Assembly (NCBI GenBank): GCA_041301185.1
Contig: JBFYSV010000084.1
Location: 1 to 7,426 of the forward strand
DNA: 7,426 nt
Source of the DNA: JAQBDA01 sp041301185
GTDB taxonomy: Bacteria > Chloroflexota > Anaerolineae > Anaerolineales > UBA4823
Reading direction: 5' to 3'
Shown here: positions 1 to 5,411 of the stretch, in pieces
Layout: every line of letters starts with the position of its first letter
Position numbering within the stretch: the stretch's first letter is position 1
Position numbers and translations under genes: made by a program
The notes under the pieces: model-generated
The model's input: the letters and a program-made list of their open reading frames with translations, nothing else
Databases searched by the model: none
What the model was told of the DNA's origin: nothing

Positions 1-2
1 GG

Positions 3-434
3 CACTGGATGCACCGCTACTACACCGAAGAGTTACACACCATGGAAGAACGCATCCATGCCGCGATCCACGGGGTGGACGTTCCCGGCTCCGAGCTTAC
101 CCCGATCCGCCGCCGCTACGATGGCTACCTTGGCTGGATGGACCAACCCCAGGTGCTCTGCCTGCGCTTCGAAGACCTGATCTTGAACCGGCAAACAGCC
201 CTGGGCAGCCTGCTGGATTACATTGAAAGCCGCGGCTTTCAACCCGACCTGCCCCGCCCGCAAGCGCTGGCTGCTCTTGAGACCGCCATCGCCCCGCGCA
301 AGTCCGGCACTTTCCGCAAAGGACAGCCGGGCAACTGGCGCGAGCACTTCACCCCCACCAATATCGCCGCTTTCAAAGAGAGCACCGGCGACCTGCTGGT
401 CCGTTTGGGCTACGAATCGGGCGATGACTGGTAA
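3..434 (+). CDS. PAPS-dependent sulfotransferase, C-terminal part (5' truncated by window edge)
   Basis: This is the last 143 residues of a sulfotransferase of the Sulfotransfer_1 type, which moves a sulfuryl group from PAPS to a hydroxyl or amine acceptor. The reading frame is open to the window start, so the ATG at 9 is internal and the true start lies upstream. Seen directly: a YLGW segment, then VLCLRFEDL, then near the end FRKGQPGNWREHF, the PAPS-binding RKGxxGxW motif, and a terminal LGY-x4-DW. The N-terminal PKSGT loop and the RDPRD motif would lie upstream of the window. It aligns without gaps to the last 143 residues of the sulfotransferase at 1061-1924, with about 39% identity (56 of 143, hand count), so the two are paralogues. 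The acceptor cannot be told; the cluster suggests a glycan or lipid. Confidence 0.9.
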   Translation, partial: HWMHRYYTEELHTMEERIHAAIHGVDVPGSELTPIRRRYDGYLGWMDQPQVLCLRFEDLILNRQTALGSLLDYIESRGFQPDLPRPQALAALETAIAPRKSGTFRKGQPGNWREHFTPTNIAAFKESTGDLLVRLGYESGDDW

Positions 435-459
435 ATCCCAGGCTGGCCCGGCCCAAGCC

Positions 460-1071
460 ATGAAGATACCCAGCCTTGACGAGACAGAAGAGCTCCTGGT
501 GGAGGCTGAGCAATTAAATCCAGGTCCCTGGGTGGCGCACTCGCGGCATGTCGCCCAGGCTGCCCAGGCAATTGCCGCCTGCCACCCCGATCTTGACGAC
601 CAGGCTGCTTATATCCTCGGCTGCTTGCACGATATCGGTCGCCGTTTTGGCGTCACCGGAATGCGCCATGCTCTGGACGGATATCACTTCCTGCAATCCA
701 AAGGCTACCAGGATGCCGCCCGCATCTGCCTGACCCACTCGCATCCAATCAAGACCGCAGCTTCCGGCTCGGCCCGATGGGATACCACCCAGGAAGAATA
801 CGACTTCGTCCAGGCTTACCTGGATGGAATTGAGTATAACCTTTACGATCGCCTGATCCAGCTGTGCGACTCGCTGGCAATGCCAAGCGGCTTTTGCTTG
901 ATGGAGAAACGCCTCGTGGATGTGGTCATGCGCTACGGGATGCCTCCCCTGACCCTGCCGAAATGGGAAGCCTATTTTCAGATCAAAGCCGATTTTGAGC
1001 GCCAGATCGGCAGATCGATCTACAGCCTGCTGCCGGGCGTCGTTGAAAACACATTTGCCTTTGAAACCTAA
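460..1071 (+). CDS. HD-domain phosphohydrolase (HDIG-like)
   Basis: A 203-residue soluble protein of the HD superfamily, metal-dependent phosphohydrolases acting on nucleotides or other phosphate esters. Visible metal-ligand candidates in order: H27 in WVAHS, the doublet H57-D58 in LHDIGRR, H70 in RHALDGY, H93/H95 in LTHSHP, and D130 or D137 in the YDRLIQLCDS helix. There is no signal peptide and no partner domain, so it is a single-domain enzyme. I chose ATG 460 because the protein then begins just before the conserved helix leading into NPGPWVAHS. ATG 424 would add 12 residues and overlap the preceding sulfotransferase stop by 11 bases. Neither start has a good Shine-Dalgarno site, so coupling to upstream translation is likely. 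It lies between two sulfotransferase genes. Its substrate is unknown; a role in clearing the sulfotransferase by-product PAP is only a guess. Confidence 0.85.
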   Translation: MKIPSLDETEELLVEAEQLNPGPWVAHSRHVAQAAQAIAACHPDLDDQAAYILGCLHDIGRRFGVTGMRHALDGYHFLQSKGYQDAARICLTHSHPIKTAASGSARWDTTQEEYDFVQAYLDGIEYNLYDRLIQLCDSLAMPSGFCLMEKRLVDVVMRYGMPPLTLPKWEAYFQIKADFERQIGRSIYSLLPGVVENTFAFET

Positions 1072-1924
1072 TAATTTCTTACTGGCTCGCCTTGCCCGCC
1101 GCCGCCTGCGCCGCTGGAAGGCGCTGTTGCGCTGGCGGCGCGTCTCTTTTCAAGGCGTCCCGGTCTTATTCGCCAACTCTTTTCCAAAAAGCGGCACCCA
1201 CCTGCTCACCCAGGTTTTGCAGGGATTTACCCGCCTGGGTCCCGCGGTGGATAGCGGCTTGCCCGCCGTCGTCACCTACCGGGGCGACACTGGCAGAGAA
1301 AGGCCCGCCAGCGACATCATGGCTGACCTGGAGCGCCTGCTTCCGGGGGATATTGCCTACGGCCACCTGCATGCCCTGCCGCAGGCAGTTCAATATCTGT
1401 GCCAGACCGGGTTTGCGGCTTTCTTCATCCTGCGCGACCCGCGGGATGTGGTCGTCTCACACGTTCACTATGTGACCGACATCGAGCCGGACCATATCCA
1501 CCACGCCTACTACACCCAGGTGCTCCAGGATTTTGACCAGCGCTTGCGCACCAGCATCCTCGGGCTGCCGGATGAGAACATCCCCTTCCCAGACATCTAC
1601 CAGCGTTTTGCCCCCTACCTGGGCTGGCTGGAGCACCCCGAAGTGCTCTGCCTGCGCTACGAAGATTTCCATCAAGATCGAGAACATACGCTGGGGATGA
1701 TCCTCGATCACGCTACCCGAGGCGGTTTTCCCGTCGCCCAAGACCGGCAGGCTGCGATCCGCGTACTGGCAGACAGCATCGACCCGCAGCGCTCGCCCAC
1801 CTTCCGCAATGGCAAGATCGGCGGCTGGCAGGCGCAGTTCAGCCCGGAGCACAAAACCCTGTTTAAACGGGTGTCAGGCGAATTGCTCATCCGCCTGGGC
1901 TACGAAGCGGACAATGACTGGTAG
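1061..1924 (+). CDS. PAPS-dependent sulfotransferase (complete)
   Basis: A complete Sulfotransfer_1-type enzyme of about 287 residues, a normal length for the family. The 5'-phosphosulfate loop is FPKSGTHLL (PKSGT from residue 42). The 3'-phosphate-binding motif is RDPRDVVVS (125-133), and the late PAPS-contact motif is RNGKIGGW (249-256). Residues 10-27 are strongly arginine-rich (RLARRRLRRWKALLRWRR), which could hold the protein at the inner face of the membrane. The start is uncertain. ATG 995 would overlap the HD gene by 77 bases and encode a low-complexity, shadow-like N-terminus. TTG 1061 overlaps the HD stop by only 11 bases and leads straight into the basic helix, so I prefer it. No clear ribosome binding site is seen, which suggests translational coupling. 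It is a paralogue of the truncated sulfotransferase at the window start. Confidence 0.88.
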   Translation: MKPNNFLLARLARRRLRRWKALLRWRRVSFQGVPVLFANSFPKSGTHLLTQVLQGFTRLGPAVDSGLPAVVTYRGDTGRERPASDIMADLERLLPGDIAYGHLHALPQAVQYLCQTGFAAFFILRDPRDVVVSHVHYVTDIEPDHIHHAYYTQVLQDFDQRLRTSILGLPDENIPFPDIYQRFAPYLGWLEHPEVLCLRYEDFHQDREHTLGMILDHATRGGFPVAQDRQAAIRVLADSIDPQRSPTFRNGKIGGWQAQFSPEHKTLFKRVSGELLIRLGYEADNDW

Positions 1925-1975
1925 CCTGCCCGGTTGGCAGTTCTGGATTACTTCCGACTACCCTCACGAGGTCCA

Positions 1976-2016
1976 GGATAGGAATGCACCTTCTGCTCGC
2001 AAATCTGAGCCTATCC
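1976..2016. repeat. 7-base inverted repeat upstream of the TATAAT box
   Basis: GGATAGG at 1976-1982 and CCTATCC at 2010-2016 are perfect reverse complements separated by 27 bases. The right arm ends two bases before the -10 box. It could be an operator half-site pair or a long-loop hairpin, but a repeat of this size can arise by chance in a 114-base gap. Confidence 0.25.
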
Positions 2017-2018
2017 GT

Positions 2019-2024
2019 TATAAT
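2019..2024 (+). promoter_or_regulatory. Candidate -10 box (TATAAT) for the CMP-sugar operon
   Basis: A perfect TATAAT lies in the 114-base gap before the cytidylyltransferase gene, the longest non-coding gap in the window. The best -35 match at 16-base spacing is TCGCAA (1997-2002), only three of six bases, so the -35 is weak. A transcript would start near 2030-2032, leaving a 5' leader of about ten bases that holds little beyond the ribosome binding site. This suggests that the genes from 2042 onward can be transcribed separately from the sulfotransferase block. Confidence 0.5.
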
Positions 2025-2032
2025 CATCCCCC

Positions 2033-2036
2033 GGAG
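2033..2036 (+). promoter_or_regulatory. Ribosome binding site GGAG that decides the cytidylyltransferase start
   Basis: GGAG is followed by AG and then two consecutive ATG codons at 2039 and 2042. Spacing to the first ATG is two bases, too close for initiation. Spacing to the second is five bases, within the usual range. The second ATG is therefore the more likely start. With the GAGG before 3759, this is one of only two convincing Shine-Dalgarno sites in the window. Confidence 0.6.
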
Positions 2037-2041
2037 AGATG

Positions 2042-2725
2042 ATGACCACGATTGTCGCCCTTGTCCCCATGCGCCACCACTCGCAGCGCGTCTCGGGTAA
2101 GAACTACCGCCCGCTGGCGGGTCGCCCGCTTTACCAGCATATTATTGATACCCTGTTAAGTTGCCCCGAGATCGCTCAGGTGGTGGTGGATACCGACAGC
2201 CCGCCGTTGATCGAAGGCCTGCACCAGAACTATCCCCAGGTGCTGGTCATTGAACGTCCGGAGCACTTGCGAGATGACGCCACCCCCATGAATGAGGTGT
2301 TGGTACACGATACCTCCCAGGTGCAGGCGGATTTTTACCTGCAAACTCACAGCACCAATCCTTTGCTGCAAGCCAGCAGCATCTCTGGGGCGATCCGTAC
2401 CTTCCTGGAAAACTACCCGGCGTGCGACTCGCTCTTCTCGGTGACCCGCCTGCAAACACGCCTGTGGGACCAGCTCGGTCGCGCCATCAACCACAATCCT
2501 GCCATCTTGTTACAGACCCAGGACTTGCCTCCTGTCTATGAGGAAAACTCCTGCATGTACATCTTCACCCGCCAGACCCTGCTCACTCGCCGCAACCGCC
2601 TCGGCGAGCGACCATTGATGTATGAAATCCTGCCTGCCGAAGCCTGGGATATCGACGACGAGATCGACTTAGCCGTTGTCAATACCCTGCTGGAACGGGG
2701 ATTTGCAAAGCCGGGGGGCAAATAA
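2042..2725 (+). CDS. CMP-sugar synthetase-like cytidylyltransferase (acylneuraminate/NeuA-type family)
   Basis: A 227-residue cytosolic protein of the CTP_transf_3 family, which couples CTP to an acidic sugar such as a nonulosonate or Kdo to give a CMP-sugar and pyrophosphate. Visible motifs: the N-terminal nucleotide loop VPMRHHSQRVSGKN (8-21), a variant of the classical PARxGSKxxxxKN; VVVDTDS (47-53); QTHSTNPLL (101-109), matching the QPTSPL-type motif; and the metal-binding C-terminal DIDDEIDL (203-210). Length is normal for the single-domain form, with no fused phosphatase. The PMRHHSxRV loop departs from textbook sialic-acid enzymes and suggests a different acid-sugar substrate. Four bases separate it from the following dehydrogenase, so the two are very probably co-transcribed. 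The family is clear; the substrate is not, so no gene symbol is given. No NeuB-like synthase is in the window. Confidence 0.88.
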   Translation: MTTIVALVPMRHHSQRVSGKNYRPLAGRPLYQHIIDTLLSCPEIAQVVVDTDSPPLIEGLHQNYPQVLVIERPEHLRDDATPMNEVLVHDTSQVQADFYLQTHSTNPLLQASSISGAIRTFLENYPACDSLFSVTRLQTRLWDQLGRAINHNPAILLQTQDLPPVYEENSCMYIFTRQTLLTRRNRLGERPLMYEILPAEAWDIDDEIDLAVVNTLLERGFAKPGGK

Positions 2726-2729
2726 ACCC

Positions 2730-3740
2730 ATGACTGCTGATACAGGTTCCACGCTGACTGTCCTCTTCTCAGCGCCATACATGCTTCCCTTCCTGGATTG
2801 TTTCAGACCGGTCTTCGAGCACCTGGGCATCCGCCTGATCGTGGCAGAGGTTCAAGAGCGGCTGGACGAGGTGCGCCTGCTGGAGTACGCCGGTCAATTC
2901 GATGGCGCTCTTTGCGGCGACGACCAGTTCACTCCCCGCGTGCTGGAAGCCTGCGCCCCGCGCCTGCGAGTGGTTGCCAAATGGGGTACCGGTATCGATT
3001 CGATCGATCAAGACACCTGCGATGTGATGGGGATCGTTGTCGGTCGCACGCTGAACGCCTTTACCCTGCCTGTTACAGATACCGTGTTTGGCTATATGCT
3101 GGCGTTTGCCCGCCGCCAGCCGTGGATGGATCGCGCCATGAAAGCCGGGCAGTGGGAGAAAATCCCAGGGCGCTCGCTCAGCGAGTCTACCCTGGGCGTA
3201 GTCGGCGTGGGCAATATTGGCAAGGCAATCACCCGGCGGGCGCGCGCTTTCGGGATGACCGTGCTGGGCAGCGACATCGTTGACATTGCCCATGATTTTC
3301 TCATCGAGAATAACGTCGAGATGACCTCCCTGGAAGATTTGCTGTCGCGGTCAGATTTTGTCAGCCTCAACTGCGATCTCAACCCCACCAGCTACCACCT
3401 GATCAACGCTCGCAGCCTGGCTTGCATGAAACCCACCGGAGTGCTGATCAACGTGGCGCGCGGTCTGGTAGTGGACGAGCCTGCCCTGATCGATGCTTTG
3501 CAGCGGGGCGCCATCGGAGGCGCAGCTCTGGATGTCTACGAGGTCGAGCCGTTGCCCCTGGATAGTCCGCTGCTTAAGTTGGATAACGTGATGCTCGCCC
3601 CGCATAATGCCAATTCCAGCCCGACTGCCTGGGAGCGTGTCCACTGGAACACCCTGCGCATGCTCCTGGAAGGCTTAGGCCTCCAGCTGACCGACGAGCT
3701 GATCGCCCTGGTCCGGCGACCCATTGTGCGCTCCTGTTAG
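2730..3740 (+). CDS. D-isomer-specific 2-hydroxyacid dehydrogenase (phosphoglycerate dehydrogenase-like)
   Basis: A 336-residue NAD(P)-dependent oxidoreductase that interconverts a D-2-hydroxyacid and its 2-oxoacid. Domain order is the usual split one: N-terminal catalytic lobe, Rossmann nucleotide-binding domain (roughly 105-290), then a return helix. Seen directly: KWGTGIDSID (84-93), matching the conserved RxGxGxDNID region; GVGNIG (159-164) in the dinucleotide fold; and the catalytic triad candidates R244 (NVARG), E273 (VEP) and H292 (APHN). Asp182 at the end of the second Rossmann strand favours NAD. It lacks the C-terminal ACT domain of many SerA enzymes. ATG 2730 is chosen because ATG 2676 would overlap the cytidylyltransferase by 50 bases and adds an unrelated N-terminus. 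Given its neighbours, the substrate is more likely a sugar-acid precursor than 3-phosphoglycerate for serine synthesis, but that is inference. Confidence 0.88.
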   Translation: MTADTGSTLTVLFSAPYMLPFLDCFRPVFEHLGIRLIVAEVQERLDEVRLLEYAGQFDGALCGDDQFTPRVLEACAPRLRVVAKWGTGIDSIDQDTCDVMGIVVGRTLNAFTLPVTDTVFGYMLAFARRQPWMDRAMKAGQWEKIPGRSLSESTLGVVGVGNIGKAITRRARAFGMTVLGSDIVDIAHDFLIENNVEMTSLEDLLSRSDFVSLNCDLNPTSYHLINARSLACMKPTGVLINVARGLVVDEPALIDALQRGAIGGAALDVYEVEPLPLDSPLLKLDNVMLAPHNANSSPTAWERVHWNTLRMLLEGLGLQLTDELIALVRRPIVRSC

Positions 3741-3748
3741 AGAAACCC

Positions 3749-3752
3749 GAGG
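3749..3752 (+). promoter_or_regulatory. Ribosome binding site GAGG for the SDR gene
   Basis: GAGG is placed six bases before ATG 3759, in the 18-base gap after the dehydrogenase stop. It supports ATG 3759 as the real start. Confidence 0.6.
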
Positions 3753-3758
3753 TATAGT

Positions 3759-4532
3759 ATGCCAGATCAACCCTCCACACCCCGCACTGTTTTGATCACC
3801 GGCGCAGCCGGCGGCATTGGCCGCGCCAGCGTGCACCTGTTCACCCAGATGGGCTGGCGCGTCATCGGTGTTGATCGCGCCCCCTTTGGCGAGAGCTTCC
3901 CGGCTACCGGGATGTATATCCAGTCCGATATCTCTGTCGGTGAAAACCTGGATACCATTTTTCAGCAGGCCCAGGCGCTCACCGGCACCCTGAATGCCCT
4001 GGTGAACAACGCCGCTGTGCAGGTTGCCAAGCCGCTCCTGGAGACCAGCGTGGCAGATTGGGACGCGGTCATGGCCTCTAACCTGCGCTCGGTCTTCCTG
4101 GGGATCAAGCTATCCCATCCTCTGTTCAAAGCTGCCGGGGGTGGAGCGATCGTCAATGTCTCCTCCGTCCATGCAGTAGCCACGTCTGCCAATATCGCCG
4201 CTTACGCCGCCAGCAAAGGAGGCTTGCTGGCTCTGACGCGTGCTATCGCCATCGAATTTGCGCCGGACAATATCCGCTGTAATGCCATATTGCCCGGCGC
4301 CGTGGATACGCCCATGCTGCGCGCCGGTCTGGGACGCGGCCATGTCAGCGGCAGTGATATCCTGCAACGCCTGGATAACCTGGCCCGCAAGACCGTCAAC
4401 GGGCGCGTGGGTCGCCCGGAGGAGATTGCCCATGCCATTTACTTCTTGGCAGACGAGACACAGTCTTCTTTCATGACCGGGCAGGCTCTGATTATCGACG
4501 GCGGTGCTACGGCTCGTCTGAGCACGGAATAG
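3759..4532 (+). CDS. Classical short-chain dehydrogenase/reductase (SDR)
   Basis: A 257-residue classical SDR, a soluble NAD(P)(H)-dependent oxidoreductase usually acting on a carbonyl/hydroxyl group. Motifs are complete: cofactor loop TGAAGGIG (14-21), an acidic residue D39 after the second strand that favours NAD(H), NNAA (83-86), structural N108, catalytic S136, and YAASK with Y149 and K153. The serine-tyrosine spacing of 13 is standard. The PGAVDTPM segment (179-186) and the C-terminal GQALIIDGG (241-249) are typical of the FabG-like subgroup. It follows the hydroxyacid dehydrogenase by 18 bases and is probably in the same operon, so it likely acts on the same precursor or sugar; the substrate cannot be read from the sequence. 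A housekeeping FabG is less likely because no acyl-carrier or other fatty-acid genes are nearby. Confidence 0.9.
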   Translation: MPDQPSTPRTVLITGAAGGIGRASVHLFTQMGWRVIGVDRAPFGESFPATGMYIQSDISVGENLDTIFQQAQALTGTLNALVNNAAVQVAKPLLETSVADWDAVMASNLRSVFLGIKLSHPLFKAAGGGAIVNVSSVHAVATSANIAAYAASKGGLLALTRAIAIEFAPDNIRCNAILPGAVDTPMLRAGLGRGHVSGSDILQRLDNLARKTVNGRVGRPEEIAHAIYFLADETQSSFMTGQALIIDGGATARLSTE

Positions 4533-4593
4533 CCGGTCAGACCAACCTGAGCAGCTGCCTGAACCGCAATCCTGCAACTGCATCACCCCCGAT

Positions 4594-5409
4594 ATGAGCA
4601 ATATCCGCGAGCAATTAAAGAACGTCACTCCGGCACCCATCTGGCAGGCTGCCAGCGAGGCGCGCTACACCCTGCAACGCGCCGCCCAGTTACCCGCTGC
4701 CACCTTCCATCCCTGGCGCCGCGCCAGCCGGGAGCAGCTGGCTGTCTTGAAAGATGCGCACCGCGGCCAGCGCTGCTTTATCATCGGCAACGGTCCCAGC
4801 CTGAAGCAGACCGACCTATCCTGCCTGCGGGGAGAGCACACCATCGGCATGAACCGCTTCTACATGGCTTTCCCAGACCTGGGCTTCACCACTACCTATT
4901 ACCTGTCTGTGAACAGTCTGGTCATCGAGCAATGCGCCGAGGATATCCGCAGCTTGTCGATTCCCAAATTCCTCTCCTGGCGCTCGCGTCACCTGATCCA
5001 GCCCACCAGCGACACCGTATTCCTGCATACCACCTACACCGGCCCGCGTTTCGCCACAGACGCTCGCGGCCGCCTGTGGGAGGGCGCTACGGTGACCTAC
5101 GTTGCCCTGCAGCTCGCTTTTCACCTGGGCTTCCAGCAAGCGCTCCTGATCGGGGTGGACCACAGCTTCACCACCCCGGGCACTCCCAACACCACCGTGG
5201 TCTCCCAGGGCGACGATCCCAACCATTTCCATCCGGGATACTTTGGCAAAGGCTTCCGCTGGCAACTCCCCGACCTGGATACCTCTGAGCGCGCCTACTG
5301 CATCGCCCGCGACGCCTACCAGGCAGCCGGGCGTCAGGTGCTGGACGCTACCGTCGGCGGCAAGCTTCAGGTATTTCCTAAGGTGGACTACACCAGCTTA
5401 TTTGGCTGA
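4594..5409 (+). CDS. DUF115/MptE-like protein with GT42 sialyltransferase-like motifs; putative CMP-sugar glycosyltransferase
   Basis: A 271-residue protein. After a roughly 55-residue N-terminal extension with no signal peptide comes CFIIGNGPSLKQTDL (61-75), the Rossmann-like nucleotide loop shared by DUF115 (MptE-like) proteins and GT42 sialyltransferases. Then GMNRFYM (85-91), equivalent to the CNQFYF region of Campylobacter Cst-II; a GATVTYVALQLAFHLGF helix (164-180) followed by LLIGVDHSF (184-192), resembling the ALGYKEIYLSGIDFY region; NHFHPGYFGKG (210-220), with histidines near where the GT42 catalytic histidine would fall; and ATVGGKLQVFPKVDY (252-266). These alignments are from memory. 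Database annotation might call it 6-hydroxymethylpterin diphosphokinase-like, but a pterin role is unlikely in this context. A cytidylyltransferase gene two genes upstream supports a CMP-sugar donor. ATG 4594 has no visible ribosome binding site; the stop is two bases before the next start. Confidence 0.75.
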   Translation: MSNIREQLKNVTPAPIWQAASEARYTLQRAAQLPAATFHPWRRASREQLAVLKDAHRGQRCFIIGNGPSLKQTDLSCLRGEHTIGMNRFYMAFPDLGFTTTYYLSVNSLVIEQCAEDIRSLSIPKFLSWRSRHLIQPTSDTVFLHTTYTGPRFATDARGRLWEGATVTYVALQLAFHLGFQQALLIGVDHSFTTPGTPNTTVVSQGDDPNHFHPGYFGKGFRWQLPDLDTSERAYCIARDAYQAAGRQVLDATVGGKLQVFPKVDYTSLFG

Positions 5410-5411
5410 AT

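Noticed and set aside
223..459. Upstream extension of the HD gene frame to ATG 223
   Set aside because: It lies inside the sulfotransferase coding region and encodes a Pro/Ser/Arg-rich shadow peptide; the motif-rich HD protein begins around 460.
1926..1940. Hairpin CTGCC-CGGTT-GGCAG just after the sulfotransferase stop, as a terminator
   Set aside because: The stem is only five base pairs and the following bases are not T-rich, so it does not meet the form of an intrinsic terminator.
2676..2729. Longer start (ATG 2676) for the hydroxyacid dehydrogenase
   Set aside because: It overlaps the cytidylyltransferase gene by 50 bases and adds 18 residues unlike the family N-terminus; ATG 2730 fits better.
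2769..3293. Long open frame on the minus strand (174 codons)
   Set aside because: It is antisense to the dehydrogenase, which has full catalytic motifs; the product has no recognisable motif and is a GC-codon shadow.
4533..4593. 61-base gap before the DUF115 gene as a promoter or terminator region
   Set aside because: Only a short GCAGCTGC palindrome is present; no -10/-35 pair, hairpin with T-run or ribosome binding site could be made out.
4110..4640. Long open frame on the minus strand (176 codons)
   Set aside because: It is antisense to the SDR gene and the start of the DUF115 gene; no family features and no ribosome binding site.
4594..5409. 6-hydroxymethylpterin diphosphokinase (folate/methanopterin) function
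   Set aside because: The similarity is to the broad DUF115 fold; no pterin or folate genes are nearby, and the glycan context with a CMP-sugar synthetase argues for a transferase.
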